Shown: positions 16,413 to 26,274 of the stretch, piece after piece
How the letters are laid out: each line of letters opens with the position of its first letter
Numbering within the stretch: position 1 is the first letter of the stretch
Assembly (NCBI RefSeq): GCF_002843355.2
Contig: NZ_PJAI02000019.1
Span: 1 to 64,000 of the forward strand
Direction: 5' to 3'
Length of the DNA: 64,000 nucleotides
From: Colwellia echini
GTDB lineage: Bacteria; Pseudomonadota; Gammaproteobacteria; Enterobacterales; Alteromonadaceae
Program-made: the position numbers and the translations under genes
The notes under the pieces: model-generated
The model's input: only the letters and a program-made list of their open reading frames with translations
Database searches by the model: none
What the model was told of the DNA's origin: nothing

Positions 16413-18089
16413 CTAAATATTATTAGTCACATCAACAGAAAGCTTTAACCGTTGACCGGGTTGTAAATACTTCTTTCTATCAAGGTTATTCCATCGTTCT
16501 ATATCACTAATTCTTACGTTGAATTTATCAGCGATACGGGCAAAAGAATCGCCACTGCGTACTTTATAAGTAATGTTACGCATAATGGAATTCTCAACAT
16601 TATTACCCGATTTATTGTAACTTGACGCCGTGGTATCTGTGCTTGCTTGTTGCCAGATCACTAAGGTTTGACCTAGTTTTAAGGTGTCTCTTGGCGCAAA
16701 ACCATTCCATTTAGCGATACTGTTACCACTAACTTTATATTTACGGCCGATATCCCATAAGTTGTCTCCAGAAACAACTATATGTATTGTTTTTAAGCCG
16801 TTTCTAGGTTTGCTTTGTTTTTTAGCAATACGTTGCCCTTGTGAAAATATATAACTGTCGAGCGATTTTGCAGCAACGGGAATAAGTAAATATTTACCCG
16901 CGCGAATTTGATTACCTTTAATGTTATTTACTTTTTGGATTAAATCTACGCGAGTATTAAATTTATTAGCAATAAAGCCTAAATTGTCCCCGCTTTTAAT
17001 TTTATAACGTTCCCAAGCAAGTCGATCGTTAGGACTTAGCTCACTTAACCCCTGTTCAAATTGTTCAACTGTGTGTGAAGGTAATAATAAACGATGAGGC
17101 CCTTGAGGAGCGGTTGCCCAGCGGTTGTATCCAGGGTTTAAACGCTGTAATTCAGCTAATGTTAACCCTGACAGAGTCGCCGCTTTGGCTAAATCAAGTT
17201 GTGATTCTATATCAACTTCAGTGAGTACCGCTTCATTTTCAATCGGGTAAAGTGAAATGTTAAAGTACTCTGGACGTTTAATTAAATCTACCAAGGCGAG
17301 TAATTTAGGAACATAGGCACGGGTTTCTTTAGGTAGGTCAAGTGACCAAAAGTCAGTAGGCTTACCTAAACGTTGGTTTTTTCTAACGGCATTACGAACT
17401 CGACCTTCGCCTGAATTATAGGCAGCTAATGCCAACATCCAATCACCATCAAAGAAATTATTTAAATATTTTAGATAAGCAATAGCACCTTGGGTGGAAG
17501 CGACAACATCACGTCTACCGTCGTACCACCAGTTTTGTTTCATACCAAAACGCTCACCTGTGCCAGGTACAAATTGCCACATGCCTGAAGCGCGTCCGTG
17601 TGAGTAAGCAAAGGGATCGAAAGCACTTTCAACAACGGGGAGCAGGGTCAATTCTAACGGCATATTGTTTTTTTCTAATTCTTCAACAATATAATAAAGA
17701 AAAGGCTCAGCACGTTTAGCAACGCGGGTAAGATAGCTTGGATGCTTTAAAAACCAGTTTCGCTGTGAAATAACACGCGGCTGCTCTGGAATATCAAAAA
17801 TAAATTGTGTTCGTATACGTGGCCAAATATTGTTGTCATCATCATCTGCGCCTTCTTTTAACGTATCATTTAGCGAGAAATCACCATCGGCAACAGGATG
17901 TATAACATCAATACTTTCGTCTGCTAACAATGCCTGGTTAATTTCTAAAGGCTCTGCTGTTTCTATTTCAGATTCTTCGATACTGAGCGTTGTTTCTTGC
18001 TTATCGTTACTTGCAGGTGAATTTTGACAGCCAATTAATAAAACAACTAACGGCAAAAAGGGTAGAAAAGGGAATAATATATGCTTCAT
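16413..18089 (-). CDS. mltD: Membrane-bound lytic murein transglycosylase D
   Basis: A 558-residue lipoprotein starting at 18089, where a signal peptide ends in the lipobox LLIGC (Cys21); the frame is open 22 codons further but that part is not a signal sequence. The lytic transglycosylase domain shows the catalytic Glu in PVVESAFDP, then SGMWQFVPGTGERFGM and ALAAYNSGEGRVRNA. Three C-terminal LysM repeats (SGDNLGFIANKF, SGDNLWDIGRKY, SGDSFARIADKF) bind peptidoglycan. It cleaves glycan strands to 1,6-anhydroMurNAc ends. The mltD-gloB-methyltransferase neighbourhood is conserved in gammaproteobacteria. Confidence 0.95.
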   Translation of the reverse strand: MKHILFPFLPFLPLVVLLIGCQNSPASNDKQETTLSIEESEIETAEPLEINQALLADESIDVIHPVADGDFSLNDTLKEGADDDDNNIWPRIRTQFIFDIPEQPRVISQRNWFLKHPSYLTRVAKRAEPFLYYIVEELEKNNMPLELTLLPVVESAFDPFAYSHGRASGMWQFVPGTGERFGMKQNWWYDGRRDVVASTQGAIAYLKYLNNFFDGDWMLALAAYNSGEGRVRNAVRKNQRLGKPTDFWSLDLPKETRAYVPKLLALVDLIKRPEYFNISLYPIENEAVLTEVDIESQLDLAKAATLSGLTLAELQRLNPGYNRWATAPQGPHRLLLPSHTVEQFEQGLSELSPNDRLAWERYKIKSGDNLGFIANKFNTRVDLIQKVNNIKGNQIRAGKYLLIPVAAKSLDSYIFSQGQRIAKKQSKPRNGLKTIHIVVSGDNLWDIGRKYKVSGNSIAKWNGFAPRDTLKLGQTLVIWQQASTDTTASSYNKSGNNVENSIMRNITYKVRSGDSFARIADKFNVRISDIERWNNLDRKKYLQPGQRLKLSVDVTNNI

Positions 18090-18215
18090 GAACAACCAGT
18101 AAATCAGTGATAAATAAAAACGATTTAGGAGAATAGCATGCTTTACGGCTATCAAGCTAACATATTGCTTGGCTTGATAGCTGAAATATTGCTTAAATGT
18201 ACTAACTTAATAAAA

Positions 18216-19076
18216 CTAAAAGCTATTTTTCCAAGCTCGTATTTGTGTAAAAACCTCAGTGTCGTTATGCAGGTTAAACTCAGTGCCACCGTGGTTATTA
18301 CTTTGTTGTACATGTTGTAAATAATAGGTTTGCGCAGCATTTTGTACTGGAGATTGGTGACAACGTAAAAAAGGATTTATTTTCTGCTCTAAACCAATAG
18401 TACTTGGAATGGTGGATTGATTATTTTGACGTTTTATTGCTACCTGCTTTGCATAAATATTTAAATCCTTGTTGTCAGGGTCTACTGCTAGAGCAAAAGC
18501 TAGGTTGGCTTGAGTATATTCATGAGCACAGTAAATTAAGGTATTGCTAGGAAGGCTTACTAATTTTGTTAAAGAATGATGCATTTGTGCGGGGGTACCT
18601 TCAAACACACGACCACAACCGCCTGAAAATAAAGTGTCTCCACAAAAAAGCAGACCTTGATTTTTATTTTCGTGTTCAGTTTGAGTAAAGTAAGCAATAT
18701 GACCATGTGTGTGCCCAGGCACGTCTATTACTCTGAACTTACAATTAAGCCTTGGTAAAGTAACACTATCATTTTCAGCTAAGGTGATATCAAGTTGCTT
18801 AATACCATCATTAGTAGGACCGTAAACCTTAAGAGGCCAAGACTTTTGTTTTGCAAACGCTTTTAATTTTTCAATACCACCAATATGATCGCTATGATGA
18901 TGAGTAATTAAAATAGTGGATAAAATCTTGCTGTTTTTTTGTAGGTGAGCAATACAAACTTCGGCATCACCTGGATCTACTAAAGCAATCTCTTGAGTAT
19001 TATGATGGGAAATTGCCCAAATGTAATTATCGTTAAAGGCCTTAATAGCAGTGACAATTGGCGCTGTGTGATTCAT
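18216..19076 (-). CDS. gloB: Hydroxyacylglutathione hydrolase (glyoxalase II)
   Basis: A 286-residue metallo-beta-lactamase-fold enzyme. The binuclear metal motif H59-x-H61-x-D63-H64 is intact, followed by DVPGHTHGHIAYF and LFCGDTLFSGGCGRVFEGT. The C-terminal HAGH domain is present with CAHEYT. A polar stretch about 25-30 residues longer than in E. coli GloB lies near the C-terminus. It hydrolyses S-lactoylglutathione to D-lactate and glutathione. It is divergent from the methyltransferase gene. Confidence 0.95.
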   Translation of the reverse strand: MNHTAPIVTAIKAFNDNYIWAISHHNTQEIALVDPGDAEVCIAHLQKNSKILSTILITHHHSDHIGGIEKLKAFAKQKSWPLKVYGPTNDGIKQLDITLAENDSVTLPRLNCKFRVIDVPGHTHGHIAYFTQTEHENKNQGLLFCGDTLFSGGCGRVFEGTPAQMHHSLTKLVSLPSNTLIYCAHEYTQANLAFALAVDPDNKDLNIYAKQVAIKRQNNQSTIPSTIGLEQKINPFLRCHQSPVQNAAQTYYLQHVQQSNNHGGTEFNLHNDTEVFTQIRAWKNSF

Positions 19077-19265
19077 ATAAATTTACCTAGAGTATATACA
19101 TTATCATTAATTGAGAAGGTCAAAGTGAATTAAACGTATGCTACATTAAAAGATGTAATATATGGTAGCATGAAGTTGTATCATTTAAGCTTAGCATGAA
19201 CTTAAAAACATTAACTCAAACGGTTAAATTCAACCGCTAACTAATTCACGGATAAAGCGAATAAA

Positions 19266-20093
19266 ATGAAACCAGCATTAGCTTTTCGACAATTACATTA
19301 TCCTAATTCATGGCAAGATTTACCTAATGGTAGGTTGATAAAAAAAGCCATAGAGTCTGAACTTTCTCCTTGGTGGCCTAAATTTTTTGGTTACCACGTT
19401 GCTAAGTTAGGCGCGTTAAGTGCTGAAGTTGAAATAGTTAATAGCACCATTAAACATCAAGTTTGTGTATGTAATCAAAACACTTACAGTAAAAGTCATA
19501 GTAATGATATAAACTCAAGCGAAGTAAACTTAACCCGCGTGGTTGGCGATATTGATGATCTACCGTTACAAAAGCACAGTGTTGATGTTTGTTTGCTAAG
19601 TCATGCATTAGAGTTTTCTCTTGATCCACATCATGTTGTTCGTGAAGCAAATAGAGTGTTGATCCCAAATGGCTATTTGGTTATCACCGGTTTTAATCCA
19701 ATAAGCCTGGCTGGTTTGAATAGACTCTTACCCTATAGACGTAAAAAGTCGCCTTGGAATGAACACTTTTTCACGCCGATGCGAGTTAAAGATTGGCTTC
19801 ATTTAATGGGTTTTGAAGTGTTAGCTGATCAGCGCAGCTTACATTCAAGCTTAACTGGAAAGTTAACAACAGAAAAGTTAGACAATAAATGGCACCATTT
19901 TGCGAAAAACTACTTACCGTCATTAGGCTCTGTATATGTAATTGTGGCGAAAAAACGGGTATTACCGTTAACCCCTATTAAACCTCGTTGGCAAATTAGA
20001 CCTGAGTTTAACCCAGTAAAAGTAACGACGATGAATACCTCAAGAAAATTAACACCAACTAACAAAAAAAGTAGCGCTGACAAGGCCATGTAA
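19266..20093 (+). CDS. Class I SAM-dependent methyltransferase (YafS-like)
   Basis: A 275-residue protein whose middle carries methyltransferase motifs: VGDIDDLPLQKHSVDVCLLSHALEF, then VVREANRVLIPNGYLVITGFNP. The usual Gly-rich motif I is degenerate, as in relatives encoded next to gloB. The basic C-terminus (RKLTPTNKKSSADK) looks disordered. It is divergent from gloB, as yafS is near gloB in E. coli. The substrate is unknown. Confidence 0.8.
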   Translation: MKPALAFRQLHYPNSWQDLPNGRLIKKAIESELSPWWPKFFGYHVAKLGALSAEVEIVNSTIKHQVCVCNQNTYSKSHSNDINSSEVNLTRVVGDIDDLPLQKHSVDVCLLSHALEFSLDPHHVVREANRVLIPNGYLVITGFNPISLAGLNRLLPYRRKKSPWNEHFFTPMRVKDWLHLMGFEVLADQRSLHSSLTGKLTTEKLDNKWHHFAKNYLPSLGSVYVIVAKKRVLPLTPIKPRWQIRPEFNPVKVTTMNTSRKLTPTNKKSSADKAM

Positions 20094-20162
20094 ATGAAAG
20101 CAATATAAACGCTCAGCACCTCATTTATAAAATAAATAAAAGAAACAAAAAGAAATTCAATT

Positions 20163-20921
20163 ATGCAAAGAACCGATTTAGAAAAATATTTAACTGACTT
20201 ATTAAAACCACAGCAAATAAAAGATTTCACGCCTAACGGTTTACAAGTTCAAGGTAGTGATACCATAACTAAAGTGATCACAGGTGTAACCGCATCTAAA
20301 GCGCTGATTGAACGTGCAATAACTGAAAACGCCGATGCTATTTTAGTACATCACGGTTACTTTTGGAAAAATGAGTCTTATGTGATCCGTGGTATGAAAC
20401 ATGATCGCATTAAAGCTTTATTACTTAATGACATTAATTTATTTGCTTATCATTTACCGCTAGATATTCACCCAACACTAGGTAATAACGCGCAACTTGC
20501 ACAGTTATTTAATATAGAAAATGTACGACCGTTAGAGCTAGGCAATTCTTTAAGTGTGGCGATGCAAGGTGATTTTGCTCAAGCTTATAGTGGCAATGAA
20601 CTAGCTAATATAATAAATGAAACGCTAGGGCGTGAATGTTTACATATTGCCCCGCCCAGTAATAAACCAATCAAGACAATTGCGTGGTGCTCTGGCGGAG
20701 GTCAGGGGTATATTGAATTAGCAGCAGAGCAGGGCATAGATGCGTTTTTAACGGGAGAAGTGTCAGAGCAAACAACACATGTTGCTAATGAAATGAATAT
20801 CCACTTTTTTGCCGCGGGGCATCATGCAACAGAGCGTTATGGAGTGAAAGCCTTGGGTGAGCATATTGCACAAGAGCTAGGACTTGATGTGCAATTTATT
20901 GATATCGACAACCCTGTATAG
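20163..20921 (+). CDS. Nif3-like dinuclear metal centre protein
   Basis: A 252-residue YbgI/Nif3 family protein starting MQRTDLEKYLTDLLKPQQIKD. Metal-binding histidines appear in ILVHHGYFWK, FAYHLPLDIHP and, at the end, AAGHHATERYGV. Members are toroidal hexamers with a dimetal site; GTP cyclohydrolase-type annotation is based on fold, and the physiological reaction is not established. It lies 69 bp after the methyltransferase and converges on elyC. Confidence 0.9.
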   Translation: MQRTDLEKYLTDLLKPQQIKDFTPNGLQVQGSDTITKVITGVTASKALIERAITENADAILVHHGYFWKNESYVIRGMKHDRIKALLLNDINLFAYHLPLDIHPTLGNNAQLAQLFNIENVRPLELGNSLSVAMQGDFAQAYSGNELANIINETLGRECLHIAPPSNKPIKTIAWCSGGGQGYIELAAEQGIDAFLTGEVSEQTTHVANEMNIHFFAAGHHATERYGVKALGEHIAQELGLDVQFIDIDNPV

Positions 20922-21000
20922 GTTTTAAATTGAAGGTATGTTAATACTGAAGATCAACATATCTCGAGCTTTATTCATATTAACTCATTAAATAAAACAA

Positions 21001-21765
21001 TTATTTAAACAGGTTTTTAAACCATTGCGCTAATTGACCAAGACTTTCATACCAAGCAATTGTAGTTTGCTGTAACTTGATACTATCAGGAAAATAATAA
21101 GCCCAGTTTTTAGTACTGTCTGGGTTTTTCACCCAAAACCCGGTCGGTGCTGCAATGGGGTTAATGCCTTGTTCTTCAAAGTAATTCATTGAACGCGGCA
21201 TATGATCGGCATTAGTGACTAAAACCACTTTAGTTCCTTGCACCCGCGGCGCAATTAATTCTGCTTCTTCAGCAGTATCCATAGGAAAACTTTCCGTAAT
21301 TATTTTTTGTGCAGGTACTCCTAATAACATTAGCGATTGCTTAACTGTTTCAGCATTAGATACTGGGTTTGTGCCGCCATAACCCGAAGTAATAATTCTA
21401 GACTCTGGGTGAAGTTGATAAATACGTAATGCTTCAACCACACGTTGTAATGAACAAGCTGATAACTGACTGGTTACTGGTAGTTGATCATTGTTATTAT
21501 GATGACAACCGAGCACCACTATATAATCTACAGGTGCTTGTGTTTTTACATAAGCAGGGTAATCATTTTCTATGCCAAACATTACTTTGTCTGAAAAAGG
21601 GGGAAAAGCACTTACAAGTAGAATAACAAAAGCGAAGGATAAACTTTTAAAACTTAAGCTTGGTCTTTTCTTATGCATGAGTAATGCGATAAGTAGCAAA
21701 AGCAGTATTATATTAATTGGCATGATCAATACAGTGATGATCTTTTTAAGAAGAAATAAATCCAT
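21001..21765 (-). CDS. elyC: Envelope biogenesis factor ElyC (DUF218/YdcF family)
   Basis: A 254-residue protein with two N-terminal membrane helices and a DUF218 domain: DYIVVLGCHHNNND, ALRIYQLHPESRIITSGYGG and VVLVTNADHMPRSMNYFEEQGINPIAAPTGF. In E. coli ElyC is needed for peptidoglycan assembly at low temperature and affects the undecaprenyl phosphate lipid carrier. Length and layout match ElyC better than SanA. It is divergent from lysC. Confidence 0.88.
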   Translation of the reverse strand: MDLFLLKKIITVLIMPINIILLLLLIALLMHKKRPSLSFKSLSFAFVILLVSAFPPFSDKVMFGIENDYPAYVKTQAPVDYIVVLGCHHNNNDQLPVTSQLSACSLQRVVEALRIYQLHPESRIITSGYGGTNPVSNAETVKQSLMLLGVPAQKIITESFPMDTAEEAELIAPRVQGTKVVLVTNADHMPRSMNYFEEQGINPIAAPTGFWVKNPDSTKNWAYYFPDSIKLQQTTIAWYESLGQLAQWFKNLFK

Positions 21766-21903
21766 AAAGTTAAATTCTACTACCTAAATCGTTGAGTTAT
21801 ATTAATTGATTCGATTCACTATACCAATAATTATTGTAAAGTGCTTGTGCAATAATTAAATGGCAAAACAGCATATTTTTAATCATTAAATGCATAAAAT
21901 TTA

Positions 21904-21932
21904 TTGCAATAATAAAAATAATCGGTTCTAAT
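21904..21932 (+). promoter_or_regulatory. Likely promoter of the lysC leader
   Basis: TTGCAA (21904-21909) and TCTAAT (21927-21932) are spaced by exactly 17 bp, about 35 bp before the riboswitch. Four and five of six positions match the sigma-70 boxes. Inferred from spacing and position. Confidence 0.5.
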
Positions 21933-21967
21933 ATGCACGCATTTTTAATTAGGGTTAATACTCTACA

Positions 21968-22130
21968 TGAAAATACACCAGAAGAGGTGCGAAACTTAGG
22001 TAAAAAAGCATGAGGAACCACAATTCCGAAGACTGTTTTTTGAGGGAGGTTATCGCCGAGAATATTTAAAGGGTGGCTTTAAATATTCGGTCATTTAGGT
22101 TGAATCCTGATGACTGTCACCTGACATATT
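21968..22130 (+). ncRNA. Lysine riboswitch (L-box) upstream of lysC
   Basis: The conserved core is easy to read: CCAGAAGAGGTGCG at the 5' side, AGCATGAGGAACC, then GAGGGAGGTTATCGCCGAG, a hairpin arm, GGTTGAATCCTGATGACTG and TCACC. The order and spacing match the aptamer before E. coli lysC. AAATA near the 5' edge can pair with TATTT at the 3' edge to close P1. It senses lysine and lowers aspartokinase synthesis when lysine is plentiful. Confidence 0.92.
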
Positions 22131-22186
22131 TGTTAATTTTCGCTGCATAATTGCTATCAAGTATTGCAGCAAAATATAAGTTAACA
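22131..22186 (+). promoter_or_regulatory. Expression-platform hairpin after the lysine riboswitch
   Basis: TGTTAA (22131-22136) pairs with TTAACA (22181-22186), TTTT with AAAA, and GCTGCA (22142-22147) with TGCAGC (22165-22170), giving one bulged stem right after the aptamer. No U-tract follows. About 200 nt remain before the lysC start, so control may not be simple termination; the mechanism is not visible from sequence alone. Confidence 0.5.
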
Positions 22187-22389
22187 ACAAACATAGGTGG
22201 AGAGCTTCTGGCTGAAAAGATTACGTATAGTTTTGCTTTTAGTAATTATCACCAATAATTCCCCTAAAAAGTAAAACTTTCCTCGTTACCTACTCAGTCA
22301 TGCTCTTCCAATATTATTTTACTTAGCATTGTGTGATTATTAAATAACACACTAATAACAATATGCTTAAGTTTTTATGGGAGAAATTT

Positions 22390-23784
22390 ATGAATTCAGA
22401 ACAAGCAAATACAGTATCAAACTCAAACCTAGATAACGCGTTGACGGTTGCCAAATTTGGCGGCACAAGTGTTGCCGATTATGACGCTATGCTACGCTGT
22501 GCAAGTATTATTAAAAACGATACCAGTAACCGTTTGGTGGTTGTTTCAGCTAGTGCCGGCGTAACTAATTATTTAGTTCGTTTAGGTCAAAAAGATGTAC
22601 CTGCTACAGAGCAAGCCGAGATAATTGAAAATATTCGCGCTATTCAAGTAAATATTACCCAGCACTTATCATCAACCGTAGAGGCAGAGCTTAATCAAGA
22701 AATTGACAGCTTACTTACTGAGCTTAGTGGTTATGCCGAAGCGCAAGCTACTGAACATACAACTAAAACAGCAGATGCTATCCTAGCGTTTGGTGAGCAA
22801 TTTAGCTCACGTATTTTTGCTCAAGTATTACAATCTGTTGGTGTTGAGGGTGAGTATTTTAACGTTCAGCAAATTATGAAAACTAATAGCTTATTTGGTA
22901 AAGCTGTAGTTGAACTGATTGAGTTAGATAGACTTTGTGGGCAAGTATTAGCACCTAAGCTGGTTAATAAAGTTATTGTTACTCAAGGATTTATTGGCCA
23001 AGATGCGAATGGTAACACTACGACTTTAGGTCGTGGCGGCTCAGATTACTCAGCAGCTTTACTTGCTGAAGCATTAAAAGCGACTAACTTAGCTATTTGG
23101 ACTGACGTAGTGGGTATCTTTACGACTGATCCACGTATTACCGATCAAGCCCGTGCCATTAAAGAAATAAGCTTTGGCGAAGCTGCTGAAATGGCGACTT
23201 TTGGTGCAAAAATATTACACCCAGCCACCCTTATTCCTGCAATGCGTTGTAATATCCCTGTATTTGTTGGTTCAAGTAAAGAGCCAGAAAAGGGCGGTAC
23301 ACAAATTAAAAAGAAAGTAGACTCTAACCCAACATATCGTTCAATTGCTTTACGTCGCGAACAAACGTTAGTTACAGTTAAAAGCCCTGCAATGTTACAT
23401 GCCAGTGGTTTTTTAGCAAAAGTATTTAGTATTTTAGCAAAGCATGAGTTGAGTGTTGATTTAATTACTACCAGTGAAATTAGTGTTGCATTAACGTTTG
23501 ATAACCCAGTAGGTTCAACGCAATCAATTATTACTAATACTGTAGTTGCTGAATTAGAACAGTTATGTGAAGTAACCGTTGAACACGGTTTGTCACTTGT
23601 AGCTGTTATAGGTAATGGTTTAAACCGTGCTCATGGTGTTGGACAAAAAGTATTTGATACTTTAGAAGGCATTAATGTCCGTTTAATTTGTCACGGTGCT
23701 AGCGCGAATAACTTATGCTTTTTAGTTGATGAAGCTGACGCTAACCCAACAGTTGAGAAGCTTCACAGAAGTTTATTTGCATAA
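22390..23784 (+). CDS. lysC: Lysine-sensitive aspartate kinase (aspartokinase III)
   Basis: A 464-residue monofunctional aspartokinase. The ATG at 22390 has GGGAG eight bases upstream; an ATG nine codons earlier (22363) lacks a site and is not used here. VAKFGGTSVADYD is the kinase N-terminal motif, TLGRGGSDYSAALLA binds substrate, and two ACT domains form the C-terminal third. It phosphorylates aspartate as the first step to lysine, threonine and methionine. The lysine riboswitch upstream supports the lysine-responsive isoform. Confidence 0.96.
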   Translation: MNSEQANTVSNSNLDNALTVAKFGGTSVADYDAMLRCASIIKNDTSNRLVVVSASAGVTNYLVRLGQKDVPATEQAEIIENIRAIQVNITQHLSSTVEAELNQEIDSLLTELSGYAEAQATEHTTKTADAILAFGEQFSSRIFAQVLQSVGVEGEYFNVQQIMKTNSLFGKAVVELIELDRLCGQVLAPKLVNKVIVTQGFIGQDANGNTTTLGRGGSDYSAALLAEALKATNLAIWTDVVGIFTTDPRITDQARAIKEISFGEAAEMATFGAKILHPATLIPAMRCNIPVFVGSSKEPEKGGTQIKKKVDSNPTYRSIALRREQTLVTVKSPAMLHASGFLAKVFSILAKHELSVDLITTSEISVALTFDNPVGSTQSIITNTVVAELEQLCEVTVEHGLSLVAVIGNGLNRAHGVGQKVFDTLEGINVRLICHGASANNLCFLVDEADANPTVEKLHRSLFA

Positions 23785-23871
23785 TTTACTAGGGCTCAAC
23801 TAGTAAGTTACAAAGCAATTAAGAATAACTTCATAATTGACAAGCTTTACCCGAGCCTAACTTGAATTAAT

Positions 23872-23908
23872 AAAACCCTGGACGATATTTTATATCGTCC
23901 AGGGTTTT
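23872..23908 (+). terminator. Strong terminator after lysC
   Basis: A perfect 16-bp stem (23872-23887 with 23893-23908) with a 5-nt loop, followed by ATTGTTTT. The A-rich left flank makes it usable from both sides. Confidence 0.92.
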
Positions 23909-24121
23909 ATTGTTTTATAGCTTCGAGAAAGTATATTCAGTAGGTAGACTTATACCAAGGCGATTAAATATATGCTCATATATACGGGTTAAAATATGCA
24001 CCTACTTCGTTATTTATTTAATAATTAGAACAATTAGTTATTAAAATAAATGTCATGTATTTAGCAATTTTTCTTAGATATAAACCAGACCACCTAATTA
24101 ATAAAAGTGGTATTAACTGTA
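23909..24121. other. Gene-free gap before the glutathione peroxidase
   Basis: No open frame or RNA was supported. A segment around 23951-23990 (TTATACC, then ATTAAATATATGC) resembles the degenerate intergenic element described at 48055 and 50741. Confidence 0.35.
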
Positions 24122-24607
24122 TTATATGGTTAATAGCTTCTCAATATCTGATCTAATATCTTCAGGTTTTGTCGTTGGCGCATAACGCTTTATTACTTCA
24201 CCTTGACGGTTCACTAAAAATTTAGTGAAATTCCACTTAATTGATTTGGAACCTAAAATACCAGGCGCTTGTTGTTTTAAATAACTAAACAATGGCTCGG
24301 CATTGGTACCATTTACATCAACTTTATTAAATAATGGAAATTTAATATTAAAGCGTAGGTCACAGAACTGCTGGATTTCTTCGTTGCTGCCACTTTCTTG
24401 CTTTTTAAATTGATTACAAGGAAAGGCTAATACTTCAAACCCTTTGTCGTGAAAAGTATCATGGAGTGTTTGTAATCCCTGATATTGTGGGGTGAACCCA
24501 CAATTACTGGCGGTATTAACAATCAATAATACTTTATCGCTAAACTTATTTAGCTCAACCGTTTCATTTTTATTATTTTGTACCGAGAATTGATAAATAT
24601 TACTCAT
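24122..24607 (-). CDS. Glutathione peroxidase (BtuE-type, Cys form)
   Basis: A 161-residue thioredoxin-fold peroxidase. The peroxidatic residue is Cys36 in NTASNCGFTPQY (not selenocysteine), FPCNQFKKQESG holds the catalytic Gln, and IKWNFTKFLVNRQG holds the Trp and Asn. Bacterial Cys-type enzymes of this length often use thioredoxin rather than glutathione as reductant; the reductant is not shown here. It lies in its own transcription unit. Confidence 0.93.
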   Translation of the reverse strand: MSNIYQFSVQNNKNETVELNKFSDKVLLIVNTASNCGFTPQYQGLQTLHDTFHDKGFEVLAFPCNQFKKQESGSNEEIQQFCDLRFNIKFPLFNKVDVNGTNAEPLFSYLKQQAPGILGSKSIKWNFTKFLVNRQGEVIKRYAPTTKPEDIRSDIEKLLTI

Positions 24608-24800
24608 TTTGATCCTTCGCTTTATTTTTTGTTAATTGCTTTACTCGCTAGCTTATCAGTTACTTTTCTCACAGTCCTCGCTAGTTACCTCGAGAGAAGA
24701 ACGCCTATGCGTTGAGCTTTTTTGAACCTGAGTAGAGCTGAGATAATTTCAGGCTGTTGAAGAGTTATCTTACTTTTGTTCAAAAAAACTTGGTGAAACA

Positions 24801-26246
24801 CTAACCTTGAACATACTCATAAAGCGCTTTAAGCACTGACATTTTAGCTTTATCTTCTTCGTGCTCATGTGCAAGATTTTCAATCTTCATCATAAACTCA
24901 TCAATAGACAAAATACCTTTACCGCCATACTGTAATTTAGTTTGACAATACTGTTGCCATTTTTCTTGCTCTTCAGTTGATAGTGTTTCTGGATGATTCC
25001 TTGCTCTATACCTAAATAATAAAACGTCTAAGCGTGAGTCTTGAAATTGAAAAGGATGATTTGCCAATTGTGCTGGCGTTAAACCACGTAAAATATCCAT
25101 TTGTGCTTTATCACCATGACTAAAAAAACTGCCTCCATATAAAGCTTGCTCAGCATCAACTTCATCGTTATCAAAATCTGAACTAGCAAACACATCACTA
25201 AGTTTATCTCTAAGCTCCGCATGTTTTTTCAATAACGATAAATTCTCTAAACAAATTTCGCGTGGAATATCTAATCGTTTGGCATTTTCAGGCAATAAGG
25301 TTTTAGCTGGCGCAATAACAGGACATTTATTAACATGAATTAGTTTAATTGGAATAGGTAGTTCATCAGACGCTAAATCATCAAAGCGAGTATATAAACG
25401 TGTTTTAATTTCTTCGCTACTTAATTCAAGTAACGGTGATATATCGCGTGCTAAATCAACACAAATAACCGCATTTTTATTTACTGGATGATAGTTAATA
25501 GGCGCAAACCAACTGGTACAACCGTGAGCCGAAGAAATTTTACTTGAGGTGTGAACAATTGGCGTCATTTCAGCTGTATTAATCAAATCTTTTACTTGAT
25601 TTTTATTTCTTAAATTGAAAATAAAATCATACAGTTTAGGCTGCTTTTCTTTAATCAATTTTGCCATGGCAATAGTGGCGTAAACATCACTCATCGCATC
25701 ATGAGCTGCTTCATGGCTAATACCATTAGCAGCTGTTAATAACTCAAGACGAAAGCTCACTACTTCTTCACCATCACGATCAACAGTTGGCCAATTAATG
25801 CCTTCAGGGCGAAGCGCATAACAAGCGCGTATCATATCAATAATATCCCAGCGACTATTACCATTTTGCCATTCACGCCCATAGGGATCATAAAAATTAC
25901 GATAAAATAAGTAACGACTTACCTCATCATCAAAACGAATATTATTGTACCCAGCAACACAAGTATTAGGTTGCGAAAATAATGCATGAATACGCGCAGC
26001 AAACTCAGCTTCAGATAAACCTTCACGCATCGCTTTTTTCGGCGTAATACCTGTTACTAAACACGCTTCTGGTTGCGGTAAATAATCAATTGGCGGCCGA
26101 CAATAAAACATTTCAGGCTCGCCAATAATGTTTAAATCAAGATCAGTGCGAATGCCGGCAAATTGAGACGGCTTATCAAACGCAGGGGCAATTCCCCACG
26201 TTTCATAATCGTGCCAGAGAATAGTATTTTGTACGGTAGAGTTCAT
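24801..26246 (-). CDS. sbcB: Exodeoxyribonuclease I
   Basis: A 481-residue DEDDh exonuclease. Metal-binding D13 and E15 lie in WHDYETWG, a third Asp in VAGYNNIRFDDEVSRYLFYRNFYDPY, and the catalytic His and last Asp in AAHDAMSDVYATIAMAKL. The SH3-like and C-terminal helical domains of ExoI follow, with YGGSFFSHGDKAQMD and RYRARNHPETL. It degrades single-stranded DNA 3' to 5' in recombination and mismatch repair, and binds SSB. Divergent from the next gene. Confidence 0.96.
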   Translation of the reverse strand: MNSTVQNTILWHDYETWGIAPAFDKPSQFAGIRTDLDLNIIGEPEMFYCRPPIDYLPQPEACLVTGITPKKAMREGLSEAEFAARIHALFSQPNTCVAGYNNIRFDDEVSRYLFYRNFYDPYGREWQNGNSRWDIIDMIRACYALRPEGINWPTVDRDGEEVVSFRLELLTAANGISHEAAHDAMSDVYATIAMAKLIKEKQPKLYDFIFNLRNKNQVKDLINTAEMTPIVHTSSKISSAHGCTSWFAPINYHPVNKNAVICVDLARDISPLLELSSEEIKTRLYTRFDDLASDELPIPIKLIHVNKCPVIAPAKTLLPENAKRLDIPREICLENLSLLKKHAELRDKLSDVFASSDFDNDEVDAEQALYGGSFFSHGDKAQMDILRGLTPAQLANHPFQFQDSRLDVLLFRYRARNHPETLSTEEQEKWQQYCQTKLQYGGKGILSIDEFMMKIENLAHEHEEDKAKMSVLKALYEYVQG

Positions 26247-26274
26247 TATTATTCGCTTTTTATTGAGAAGCCTA

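Noticed and set aside
21797-22021. 74-residue minus-strand frame
   Set aside because: It overlaps the lysC promoter and the lysine riboswitch, and its composition is not protein-like.
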